Source: Nereocystis luetkeana (taxonomy: Eukaryota > Sar > Phaeophyceae > Laminariales > Laminariaceae). From it: 64,000 nt of DNA. A program made the translations under genes and the position numbers. The notes under the pieces were generated by a model. It searched no databases. It saw only the letters and a program-made list of their open reading frames with translations, and was not told the DNA's origin. Shown here piece after piece: positions 1-26,554 of the stretch. Location: the NCBI GenBank assembly GCA_031213475.1, contig JARUPZ010000016.1:8200270-8264269 (forward strand), written 5' to 3'. Numbering within the stretch: position 1 is the stretch's first letter; each line of letters begins with the position of its first letter.

Positions 1-464
1 GGTTGGGTAGATGCACGCCCTGAACATGTTCGCCCGAAGCGCAAGCACGCCCCAAAGGCACACACAGATACAACACAACACAAGAAAAGGGGAAGCGGCA
101 GGCGAGTGGGTGCAGAGAAGGGCGAGACCGAGGCTACTTGAGACATCTGCGGTGAGCACCGCAACCACGGGCAAGAGCAAAACACCTGGTAAAACTAAAA
201 CGGGACAAAAGCGGAAACGCAACGCAACTAGACGATTCGTCCGACGGAGATGCTCCGTGCGTTGCTCCACAGACGCAGAAAAAAACAGTCATAAAGCGAT
301 CAGTCGGGACTGGAAACTACCCCAATATGCTCGGGGGGGCGCGTGGGGAGGGGGGGGGGGGGGGTCTGGCAAAAATCCGACACCACAGACATCGCTGGGG
401 AGATTTAGCATTACACAAAACCCGTCAACACCTTCGCATTCCCAACCCCCCCCCTTTCTCCCCT

Positions 465-535
465 CCCGCCCGTCTCGAAAAAGATGCGTGGTCAATGGTC
501 AAATAACTAAGGCAAGCAACACATGAGTACCCCCA
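465..535 (+). mobile_element. rep-B fragment (tail of conserved mobile-element frame)
   Basis: The segment encodes RLEKDAWSMVK followed by a stop, matching the C-terminus found at 20117-20427 and on the minus strand near 33 and 34 kb. It is followed by the shared non-coding end (caagcaacacatgagtac) and abuts a rep-A fragment. Confidence 0.6.
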
Positions 536-755
536 CAAGCGGTTCTTAGTAGGATGCAGCTCACCCTTCATGCGACTCGCCAGACACCTCACGGCGCTTC
601 GCGCTTGGTGCAAGCAATGTCTGCCTGGTCGGTGAAAACCCGACATGCTCCGTCCCGGCATTGTAGGGATGCGAGGGTCTATGGTCATACGACTACGGCC
701 ATGCATGAGATCGAGTACATCTCTCCTATCGAGTACACCTCCGCCCCCCCCCCTC
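536..755 (-). repeat. rep-A fragment
   Basis: Reverse-complement copy of the first 210-220 bases of rep-A, from the poly-G/C border to the conserved 'cctactaagaaccgc' segment. It lies between rep-B and the last visible exon of the exonuclease gene. Confidence 0.85.
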
Positions 756-815
756 TCCCCTTCCGCCTCCCTAACTGCACAGTCCTCCCCGCTGCACACC
801 CCCAGTTTATCGCAC

Positions 816-16539
<15,724 letters not shown>

Positions 16540-16727
16540 GCACGCCTAAGACACACTCTGCGTCAAGAACGAGAGGAAGCTTCGGATGGGGTTTCACAAG
16601 ATACCGAAGCGTTTTCTAGAGGGGTGACAACCAACAACCATTGTCGTCCCCGCCCAAGTCGAACACATCCACAGAGCACCCACGTGTGCTCTTGCATCCA
16701 CGTGTACACAATCGATTTTCAGCAAGT
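16540..16727. promoter_or_regulatory. Compact divergent intergenic region (candidate bidirectional promoter)
   Basis: Only 188 bases separate the proposed start codon of the minus-strand YbaK-exonuclease gene (16539) from that of the plus-strand transporter (16728). I see no convincing TATA box or other core motif. The role is inferred from geometry and depends on the first exon of the exonuclease gene being right; if that exon is wrong, the gap widens to about 1.1 kb. Confidence 0.4.
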
Positions 16728-19700
16728 ATGCCTCCCGAGGGTGTGACCGAGGTTTACGCTGCCGGCGAGGGAGACAAAGCGCCATTGATGGGAGTGGACG
16801 AGGCAGAAGGAGTTGACCTTGTCGTCGGGCCGGAACAGGCTATGCGTCCATCGATACACAACAGACGTGTGCCCATCAAGGACGCCGTAAAGGTCCTGGT
16901 GTTCTTGGACATGCTCAGCGTTGCCCTCGTGGTCCCGCTGCTGTCCTCCTACTTCCGGGACCTCAACATCAGGTGCCATACGGTTGGGTTGTAAGGCAAA
17001 GGGGGACGTTCTTGTAGCCTGTACGGAGCCTTCGAGACCTGGTACCTCATACCCTGGTAGGTACCAGTAGTTATTTCCGGTACCTGGCCTGTATGCAGTT
17101 GACGTTCGCCGCAATTTCTTTCCGCAAGCGCTCCCTGTGTCTCGTGTTGAGTGCCCCCTCGTTCATGCTCGTAGCTCATAGCTCACCTACGATACATATA
17201 GCTCCAACGAGCTTGCAGCCCCTCGCTTGAATTTCGCCACACGCTTGTACGGCATGCCTCGCTGTTGGACTTGGCAGGGTCGTCGCTTGAAGCGTTTATA
17301 TTACGAGTACGTAGCAAGCTTGGGGCCCACGATATGCACCAAACTTTTCGTACACCTGCTGTTTATGAACACCCCCAGCATCGCTGCGACATACTTTCTG
17401 AAACAGCCTGAGTCCTCGAGAATGTGGTCTGTGACGCCATCTCTACAAGGACTGTCCGCACTCCACATAGCGGTGAACACGGCGGTGAATACGTAAACAC
17501 CGTTCCTAGCAACGAGCGTCGCAGCAGCCGTAACTCCTCTTGCGAGGCGAGGGTTTGTCCTGCTACGTAGCACGCGGGTATTTCGCTGCGCCACCTGAGC
17601 ACCACACGCGTTTTGCCACGACTCTGACGTGCGACTTGAACACGATACCTTTACGTGGAGGGATGGCATGGTTGGTTGGACCATGCGTCGCCCACCGTCC
17701 GCCGCAGGTACGCACGCGCCTAACCCGCACGCAGAGATCGAAGACGGTTTACCTGCGGAGGGATTGATTCCCCGCCTGTCTTGGATATGACCGTGCCTCC
17801 CATTACCCTCCTGGCGGACACTCCTGGGGTTTTGTTTGAGTTACGTACCTCACGAAGCGATGTTGGCGAAGGCTCCGGGGGTGACAAGGAGTGGTTTCGA
17901 CCCACCACTTGCACCCCCCTCCCCTCCACCCCGACCCTCCCCTTCATTGATCAGCGAAGTAAACCATGAATCCAACGACTTTCCGCACCTCCTCCGATCT
18001 CAAATTTCCCCCCCCGCTCCCCCGCCGCCACCGCCTACGCCGCCACGGCATCCGTCCCCGTACCTGCTCCCTCCACTTCCTTGGATTTTAAAAATAATGC
18101 GGTGGGGTGCACTCTCTGACCGTGCAGCACCGAGCAGTATGGGCTCATGTCCTCTGCCTACAGCCTGTCGCAGATTGTCGGGGGGCTGGTGCTCGGCGCG
18201 CTTAGCGACCGTGCCATGTCCCGGCGATCCGTCCTCCTCATCTCGTTCTTGGGCAGCTCCCTGAGCTACGGCACCATCGGCCTTTCCAGCTCTCTCAACA
18301 TGCTCTTGGTGGGAAGGGTCGTGGTCGGCCTTGTCAAGCAGGTGAATACTATTAATACTAGTGATAATGCTGGTATACTGTTTTATCAGTATACCAGGTA
18401 GTCTACTACTGTTGCACCCACTCAAACCAGTCGTACGCGTGGTATACTGCCGTAGTCCTAACTCCTTACCCAACGTGCAATCAGTTCGCTTGCAAGTTTG
18501 TAGTTTTTTTTTACTCCCTCTCTGTCGGCCGAGGATCGTTCTGCAGCAGTACTTCTGGAAGGGTCCAACATGCGTGATGCCGTTTTGATATGTCGTAATC
18601 GTGCGGCTGCTGCGCTGGTGTTGTACTCGTACTGTCCTTACCTCCGCCGCTGTTTATGTGCTATTTTGTGCCATATATCTGTATATACATGCTGATGTAT
18701 AGTGCGTGCCTGACATACGCAGCGGTACTCCGTATTTTGTACCTGGTAGCTGACATGTGAATGGCTATCCCTGGCAGCCACTGTTTCGAATTTTCTTACA
18801 TACGCAGAAGCTGCCTGCCGAGTATGTGGTAAATACTATTATTACTATTAATACTATACCCCAAGGGTACACTGGTCGTCAAAACTACTGGTCCCTGTTT
18901 TGAACTGCTCTGTGCTTGTCTTCCCGCTGTATTGAGTACTGTAGTTGCTTACGCCTGCTGTATTGTACTGCTGTTGTTGCTGCTGTATGGCCTGTTCTGC
19001 TGTACTACTTGTACTAATGCTGTACCGTACTGTGCCGTACTTGCTGTGGCTGCTGGTACTGGTGCTGGTGTTGCTTGCATTTAGCGAAGAACACGAGTTC
19101 AGCGCTTCAGCCATTGACGTATGTAATAAAGTTTAAAGAGCAGATACTGCAGTAGGGGTATTTTTCTAACGGTAGCTTCCGGTGGTGGGGGCTGGTTGTA
19201 CTGGCTACTACTGCTGCCTTCAACGTAGTTGCTGTAACGCCATCCGATAGTTAAGGTAAACATTTCAAGCAGTTAAGGCTTTACATTCACTCCTCTGTAT
19301 ATTCTGAGGTATGATACAGCAGGCCTGTTCAATCGTCACCATTATTTAATGTATTGATTCGAAAACTGTTTTCGAAAGAGGTGAGGCTGCCGTTCCTCCC
19401 TTTCACATCGACATTACCATCCCGTGCTTCCGAGCAACCTTGTTGTCCTGTGCGCGACAGCTATTCGCAAACGCAACCGTTTCGGGCTCAAAGCATTGTC
19501 AAAGTTTCAATGGTACCTCTGCATGCATGACTCCCCCCCCCCCCCCCCCTCCTCCTTGCCCTCCTTTTCTTGTTCCTCCTCATCCCCCTCTTCCTCCTTC
19601 TCCTCCTCCTCCACTCTTTACATACCAGGTATCCGTGCTGACCCTACTCTTCTCTATTTTGGTCCTTTGCCGACGCTTGATTTTTCCTGTTTGTTTTCTA

Positions 19701-22700
19701 TCCGTTTCTCCAGACCATGACGATATCCACGGCGATCGTCAGCGAACACACCACCGCCGCGGACCGTTCCTCGGAACTTTCCAAGCTTACCGCCGCAATG
19801 ACCTTCTCGTTCATCGTGGGTCCCGCCATCGGCTCGTTCCTCTACCAGAGAAACAAGAAGTTTCCCCCACTGGTGACTTTTTTTTTCGGGATAGCAACAC
19901 TCTGCGCGGCATCTCCCTCTTCGCTCCCATTTTTTAAAACCACAGCCAGAAGAACGCTGACCCCCAGGTCCCCACACTCTGTTCGCTTCCATTTCTTTTA
20001 CAACAACTATATATAGCACACAATAACCCCTCCCCCCACTATAGATCTATGGTCATACGACTACGGCCATGCATGAGATCGAGTACATCTCTCGTATCGA
20101 GTACACCCCCCCCCTATATAACTCAGATAGTAGGAGAATGTGAAATGTGCAAGGAGGAACGGAATGTGTTACAAGAGGTGAGGGACATAGACGAATGTGC
20201 TATGGACGAGTTTGGTTCGCTAGATAACAGCGAGAAAACGATGGCTATCCTAGGAGATAGGAAGGGGGTAAGATTAGCAAAAAAAATCGATGTGATGTAT
20301 GAAAACAACGTAATGAGCGCCCAAACGTTGGAGGTATCTCTCTTGGGAGTAGGAACGGTGCTCCGTCTCGAAAGGGATGCGTGGTCAATAGTCAAATGAC
20401 TAAGGCGAGCGACAAATTAGTACGCCCCCCCCCATGTATTACGTAGTGTGTATATGGTGAGGCACCCACGAGGCAGTTGCGTAGTACTCCCATTGCTCTC
20501 TCTAGGGGTGGCCACACCATAAATAAACTCAATTCGTTGATGGTGTCATCCATATGCAAGATAATCCGCCTCTAAAGCGGTTCTTAGTACGGTGCAGCCC
20601 ACCTTTCATGCGACTCGCCCAACACCTCACGGCGCTTCGCGCCTGGTGCAAGAAATGTCTGCCTGGTCGGTGAACACCCGACATGCTCCGTCCCGGCATT
20701 GTAGGGATGCGAGGGTCTATGCCCATACGACTAAGGCAATGCATGATACCGATTACCCCCCCCGCCCCTCCCGGCCACCTCCTTCTCGTTTTTCCGCTCC
20801 CTTCTTCCGTTTTGTTGCACGTCAATACAGGCCGCCAGCTGCATCTTCCTCATCAACGCAGTTCTCGCCCTCCTACTTCTGCCCTCCGGGAGCAGCAATA
20901 AGGTAAAGGACAGCGAGGCCGCCGCCAGAAAAAAAAACGACGGCCTAGGAGGGAGAGAGAAGGGAGGCCGGTCTAACGAGAACACCAGTAGGGTACCCAC
21001 CAAGGATAACGGCAGCGGCGGCGCCGTTCGAGAAGGCGGCGAAATTAGAAGCGGCGAGAAAAAAGGCGGCGACATTAGCGGAGCGCGCCGCGGGAGCGGG
21101 GGAGAGAGCGAAGGCGCGTCGGACGCCAGCCGGTTCTGCGCCAACTTCAAGCTCGCGTGCAGCAGCGGGGCGATTCTGCGTATCCTTATCGCGAAGCTTA
21201 TGTACGGCTTTTTCATGCGAGCGCTGGGCTCGCAGAACTTTGTCGGGTAAGGCGGCGGTGGACTGGGGGGGAGGGGGGGTCTTGTTGGGGTAGCAGAAGC
21301 GCGCACTAGGTGTTGCCCTGGGCGGGTTCGGCAGGGCTACTATTACCAAGTTAGATAGCGTGAACACCGTTCACTTCGTGTCTGCATTTTTTAGATGGCT
21401 GGTTTTGGTTGCACCAAGCGCCATGGTGCCAGCTCGTCCTTCGTTCGAGCAAGAAGGAACGTCACGTTTTTGTTTGTGCTGTTGGTTAGAAGTATGTTAA
21501 CTGTCTGCGAGTCCGAGCAGAATGGTCGATGGTCAAATTTGCAAGCTAGTTCGTTATAACGTACCGGTTTTATTTAGTGTGTGTGTTCCGCCCTGTGGTG
21601 GGTCTTATTTCGCCGATCTGCTGCTGTTTACTTGCCCAACAGGTACTTCGAGGAGAGGTTCGGTGTCGACAGCGGGGCGCTCGGCTACATCACCTCCTAC
21701 ACGGCGCTGCTGAGCTTTGTTGTGCAGGTAGGTGCTTGCTTTGTCGTCGTTCTTTTACTCTCATGCCGTTTGAGGAGCTGTGCAGAGGGATGGGAGAAGC
21801 GTTCGTCCCTCTTGGTGCCGGCCGGTATTGCGCACTTGACGCTTCACCGCAAACACGCACACGCTCACACACGCTAGCACCCACCTACACATACACACGC
21901 TCGGAGAAAGAGTGAGAGAAGTGCTTCGCCTTCCCCTGGTGGTTTCTTTTGCACACGCTTATGCTGTCGCGGCGGTGATGTGTCCGCGCTTTTCTTGTGT
22001 GTGTTTTTGTGACCCCGTCTTGCAAGCCATCATTCCGGCAGCATGATAGATTTTGTACACATGTTTTGCATACATAGTCGCAGCGAACGGTACTTGTTGA
22101 AGAGTGCAATACCCGATAGGTTGCTCGTTGATGATGCACACGGCCGAGTGGGCGCACAAATGACTCCGTATATACACGACCCCCCTCCCCCCCCCCCCAT
22201 ACCGCCACCACCCTGTTGACACCGCACCGTGTGCATGCATCCCCACGCCTGCCGCCCATGCGCACGCGCAGCTCTATGTCGTGGGCCGCCTGACCTCGCG
22301 GATGTCCGAGACCTCCCTCGTGTCGTGGTCCCTGGCCGTGCTAACAGTGATGTACTTAGCCGAGGGGGCACCCTCCGCCTTCGGCCTATGGGGCTACCTC
22401 GCCCTCTTAGTGCCCGCGCGGGCCATCGCCAATGCCGCCCTAGGGGCGTGCTTGCAGTCGATGTTCACGCAGCGTGTCCCCCAGTCTGACCTCGGCGCGG
22501 CGCTGGGAACACTCAATGTTTTGCTGTCTGCCAGTGGCGTCGTAGGGCCCTTGTACGGAGGCAAGCTGATGGGGGTCCTGGGGGTCCTGGCGAGGCCGGC
22601 CGTAACCGCGGGGCACTACGCCGTGTTCTTTGTGGTGTGGTGGGCAATGGAGATGAGGGGGGGCGGTGCTGCGAATGGGCTTCGAAATGGGAGAGGCAGG

Positions 22701-22763
22701 ACTGGAGGCGTGGGGGTTGGGGATGGGGACGGGGGTGCGGTGCGGCGCGATAAAATTGAGTAG
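16728..22763 (+). CDS. Major facilitator superfamily transporter, SLC22A18/MFSD9/TetA-like
   Basis: Six exons, 16728-16972, 18128-18341, 19714-19872, 20831-21246, 21643-21727 and 22272-22763, join in frame to 536 residues with a TAG stop. The start is the first ATG upstream of TM1. Residues 1-50 are a polar cytosolic tail. TM1 is the FLDMLSVALVVPLLSSYF region. YGLMSSAYSLSQIVGG leads into the loop 2-3 MFS motif A as LGALSDRAMSRR (about 104-115). GRVVVGLVKQ followed by TISTAIVSE resembles the TM4-TM5 stretch of SLC22A18 and MFSD9. Residues about 231-320 form a Lys/Arg/Gly/Ser-rich central loop, longer than usual, before the second six-helix half. The last exon ends after the GPLYGGKLMG helix pair with a Gly-rich tail. 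Transport substrate cannot be read from sequence; a proton-coupled exporter of small organic compounds is the family-based guess. Introns hold rep-A and rep-B repeats. An alternative GT donor at about 20903 could shorten the loop. Confidence 0.9.
20043..20757 (-). repeat. rep-A copy split by rep-B
   Basis: Reverse-strand rep-A sequence occupies 20043-20117 (tgaccatag...catgcatgagatcg...cccccc) and 20427-20757 (gtattacgtag... to ...tatgcccatacg), with a rep-B unit between. Both parts include the 'ctacggccatgcatga'-like block, so these may be two copies rather than one split copy. Lies in intron 3 of the transporter. Confidence 0.7.
20117..20427 (+). mobile_element. rep-B, longest copy: C-terminus of a probable mobile-element protein
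   Basis: A plus-strand frame with no own start encodes about 93 residues: GECEMCKEERNVLQEVRDID, then MDEFGSLDNSEKTMAILGDR, later LLGVGTVLRLERDAWSIVK and a stop. Three other copies in the window keep the LLGVGTVLRLE part or the end of this frame, so the sequence was selected as coding in its source element. The C-x-x-C start resembles zinc-binding tails of non-LTR retrotransposon proteins; that identity is inference. Confidence 0.6.
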
Positions 22764-23204
22764 CAATTACTGGCTTCAAGAGTGTACCATGTATAGTTTA
22801 GTGAGCGCGTCTGAGTGTATATTTTGGCGGTTTCGATGGATCATCGATCGCACCGCTGTGGCGGAACAGTTCCACTTTTCGCCGATGGGGCGTAGACCGG
22901 CGATACGGGGCGGTCGTCAAAGCCGTGAATTGGTTGACGAACGCATCTGCTATTCGATAACGTGTCCTCGATGGATTTTGTGTGCATAGTATAATTAGTC
23001 GGTCATGTTTGTGCATTTTGCCCCTTGAGCGGGGTCTCGGAGTTTCGACGCAGATGAGACAGGCATCTTTGATGCGGGATCTCAAAGAGGGGCCGAACGG
23101 AAGCCCAATACTGACTAACGGCTTCCTCCTAGAGAGGCTCGGAATAGAAGAAGTCCAGGCGCTGGGTACATAGCCCTGCCCGAACTAACGTAGACTCTAG
23201 GGTC

Positions 23205-23560
23205 AGGTTTAGGTGTGATGGCCGAAACAGCCGATTTTGCTCCGTTGTGGCAACCGAAATTACCCAGTTCTTTACTGGGGCCTTCTAAGATACAGCCAAA
23301 ACTCCGGATATGTTCGTCTGTCTAGTCTAAAACTGACCGGCTATTCCAAGACTAGACTACCCACCGCGAAAACTCTTTTAAAATGAACAAAATATATTGT
23401 ACCGAATGGTATCGGTTTGCATATTTAGGTGAACGTGTGGTGGCCGAAGCAGCCGCTGTTGCCCGTGTGTGGCAACCGAAATACAAGCAAGCTTTGATGA
23501 ACTACGCGAGGTACTTAAACCGGTGTGTCTGGCATTCCCATGGAGGCGTTCTACGATAGA
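23205..23560 (+). repeat. 223-bp spaced tandem duplication
   Basis: The block ggccgaaacagccgattttg with ...gtggcaaccgaaat recurs as ggccgaagcagccgctgttg with ...gtggcaaccgaaat 223 bases later. Both copies read a similar peptide (VMAETADFAPLWQPK and VVAEAAAVARVWQPK). No gene model supported. Confidence 0.6.
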
Positions 23561-24602
23561 GTTATCACACTTGAGAGAAAAAAAAAAAACTGAGCCACTA
23601 CGGCGTCCTCACCGGGCACCAGTTGAAGGAGGTACAGTACCACAGTTGGCGGGGACATCTGTCGTTGTTGAATGTGCGCGCCCCACACATCCCAAGCATC
23701 AGTCGTTTTTTTTAAAATTATTATTATTTTTTTTCATCATCACTTTCACTTTCCAGCCTAACTTGTAGGAGGTTTTACCCTCGACGACCTTCTGGACAAG
23801 CCGTGGTCACAGGTGTCTAACCTTCTCCCCCCCGGTACGTGCCTTTATTTTTTGTCGCGCATAGGGTTCAGCATTCCCACTGCTCGTCGATTTTCATCGA
23901 ATCTAGCTAACTCTCGCTCTCGCGCTTTCCGCCAATCAATTTATTTCATGCAAGAAAAAGCCCTTACGAGCATGCACTCGGTGGGAATTGAACCCGCGAA
24001 ATTGATCTTGATAGGCACGCGGACCACCTACCAAGCCACCGGGGACGCCGGCTTAGTCGTATGCATATGTTTGACCCCATTGAATTCCTCAATACACCTT
24101 GGGGGGGGACATAGACGCCTCGGAAAATGTGCAGTGAACCTCAATTGTAGAACGCCTCCTTGCAATATTGCGCCCGGTCAGCTTATGCGCGGGCCTCATA
24201 TGGGGCAGTTTTCGGGGCCGGAAAACGCTACGCGCCCAGACTACGCCTCGTCCGATTCCCTTTTGCACACATTCAAGCGGCCAGTCACAAAGAAGAACAC
24301 AGATAGATCGGATAATTCTCACGTACGGCAACCCTTTTGTTGAACTGCACTCACTTTTGTTCTTGGAAGAAAATACCTGGAAGTTATGTGGGATTTTTTT
24401 TTTCAGAGACATAAATGACCAGGGCTCTTCACGAGTCATGACCTCAACCCGCGGTTCGGGTCAGCAACTTTTCGAAATCTCACAGGTTGGGTCGGGTCAA
24501 GTCAGGACGTTGGTATATTGTCACGGGTCAGGTCGAGTCCGGTCACCGTTGCACGACCCGACCCCCGAGGTTTGACCGGACCCGTGAACAGGCCTGCATT
24601 AA

Positions 24603-24813
24603 TAACCCTTTTAGGACTGCAGTCCCGTTTTGGGGACAAGCCGGTCAAATTATACGTATTACGGGGGACCATAGTTAATAGGACCAAATATTGATGGTAA
24701 AAATGGTTTAATATATAGGTTTTTATGTCTACCGTGGGTCCTATTAACTATGGTCCCCCGTAATAGTATGTCCCCAAAACGGGACTGCGGCCCTAAAAGG
24801 GTCAACCCCGTTG
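24603..24813. mobile_element. MITE-B copy with MITE-A inserted
   Basis: Outer arms cccttttaggactgcagtcc and ggactgcggccctaaaaggg form the inverted repeat of MITE-B; its centre is occupied by the complete MITE-A at 24657-24766. Confidence 0.8.
24657..24766. mobile_element. MITE-A copy 2 (nested in MITE-B)
   Basis: Arms attacgggggaccatagtta and taactatggtcccccgtaat are near-perfect inverted repeats about 29 bases long around an AT-rich core. Confidence 0.92.
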
Positions 24814-25077
24814 GGACTTGAGGAGGAAAATGGCGAACACTCGTGTACACGGAGACTAAAGCATCGCCCATACGACGCAAGCAGCCCGGGTTGCTGAGTC
24901 ACGGGAGTACGTCTAAATTTAGCAGCTTCCGCGAGCTTCAATGCAAGGGAGTTGTGCTAAGCGGGTGTGGACCATGATACTGCCGGTACTCGTTCTTCTA
25001 CGAACGCACACTCGAAGGTTGCGCACCTTGCACAGATCATGATCTAAACTGTAGACCATCTAGATAATCTATTCAAT

Positions 25078-25185
25078 TTACTGGGAACCATAGTTGATAG
25101 GACCTACGGTATACATAAAAACCTATATATTTAACCATTTTCACTAACAATATTTGGTCCTATTAACTATGGTCCCCCGTAATAG
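25078..25185. mobile_element. MITE-A copy 3 (inverted orientation)
   Basis: Same terminal arms (ctgggaaccatagttgatag and ctattaactatggtcccccg). The core is reversed relative to copy 2. Confidence 0.9.
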
Positions 25186-25455
25186 TAGTTCCTCACCTGC
25201 CGTTGTAAGAGGTTGTGCGGGATATGCACGGTACAAATAATGCTGCTGTAGATCCAAAACAGGAAACATTTGCTACTGTAGATAATGGACGTTGTAGGGT
25301 CTCACTCGGTAAGTCTGGGAATAGATCTGCCTTGAAAGGAAATATCTAGACAATGAACTGGGAATCGATGATCTGCCCGAGGTGTACATAGAAGGTTGAT
25401 AGGATCGCGCTTCGTGTCGCTTTGTTCACTCCATCTGCGCCCGAAAAAGGCCACC

Positions 25456-25608
25456 GGTAATTTTTTAATTTCCCCCCACGAGCGCTGCAAAAGTGAGCTC
25501 CGACCGCATTTCATATTTTTTTGCTCATTGTGAGGCCCCGCCGAAAGTTATTTTCCCGGTAACTTTCAATTTCCCACCACGAGGGCTGCAAAAGTGAGTC
25601 CTGACGTT
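25456..25608. repeat. 103-bp spaced duplication
   Basis: ccacgagcgctgcaaaagtg at 25475 recurs as ccacgagggctgcaaaagtg about 103 bases later, with similar flanks. No gene recognised. Confidence 0.6.
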
Positions 25609-26342
25609 CTGACACCCATCGTAGCAGGCACGAACGGTGCTACAAAAATCTCTGGGTCGATGCTATCAGGACACTATTTTGTAGATAAGTGCCACAGCTC
25701 TCGCAGTGGTTGCGAGCAGGGCACAAGATAGGCGCTACTCGTACAACTAACTCTCTAAGCGGTTCGCCGATATTATAGCTGATCGAGCAAATTAATACGG
25801 CAGCTGAACCTCATAATACCGGGCGTCGACCCTCGCACCCGTCGTGCTCATGCACGCGGGAGGGAGCACGCTGGCAACTCTAATACTACTGCTACACAAA
25901 TGCTTCAGCCTCCCCGCAGACTGGTGTTTGTGCGCACGGCACACCACTACGACACGTCTAGAGTTCCTTTCTACTGTTTTTAATATTCGTGGCGATTTAG
26001 ACTTCCTGCTTTGATGACTTGATCGACTTCCAGGCCCAGCTGGCGTAACGCCGTGGTAGACGAACAGGATACTTGCGCCACTTGCGGCTGTTGACCGTAA
26101 AAATACACGCAAAAAAACATACCGCGCACTCAAGGAGCGGGTATGATCTTCTATCGTACAGTGCACCGAAACAACCGCTCCAAGCGCCAAACACCTCAAG
26201 CAAATCAGGATGCAAAAGATACAAGCCAGGCCCAACCCGTGGATTGGCGTTAACCCCCCCTCCCCCCAACCCCCCTTTATCCCCACAAACAACGACTCCG
26301 TCCACAACAGCCGACGAAAACGGTTCATAAAGTGTTTTTCTA

Positions 26343-26521
26343 TCACGCCTGTGCCGCGGCGTAGCCTCCAGACACCCCCCCTGATGGCGGCGGCCTCACT
26401 AAATGGTCCCGCTCTCCTTCTACGGAAGAGCGGTAACCTGCGCCGGCGCCCCCGCGCTTAACCCCGCCCGCCGCACTGGCCCGCACCCCTCCCCCCGCCG
26501 CTCCGTTCTCCGTGCCATCAC

Positions 26522-26554
<33 letters not shown>

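Larger units (their letters stand above)
22764..26342. other. Intergenic repeat region without a supported gene
   Basis: Between the transporter stop and the GFA gene stop there is a spaced duplication, a tRNA-like minus-strand sequence near 23965-24060 with only a B-box match, a GC-rich inverted stretch (gggtcggg near 24487 and cgacccgaccc near 24555), MITE-A and MITE-B copies, and a short duplication. Open frames are short and lack splice or family support. Confidence 0.6.

Noticed and set aside
23965..24060. Minus-strand tRNA
   Set aside because: The B-box (gggttcaattccc) is good, but the anticodon and acceptor stems do not pair.
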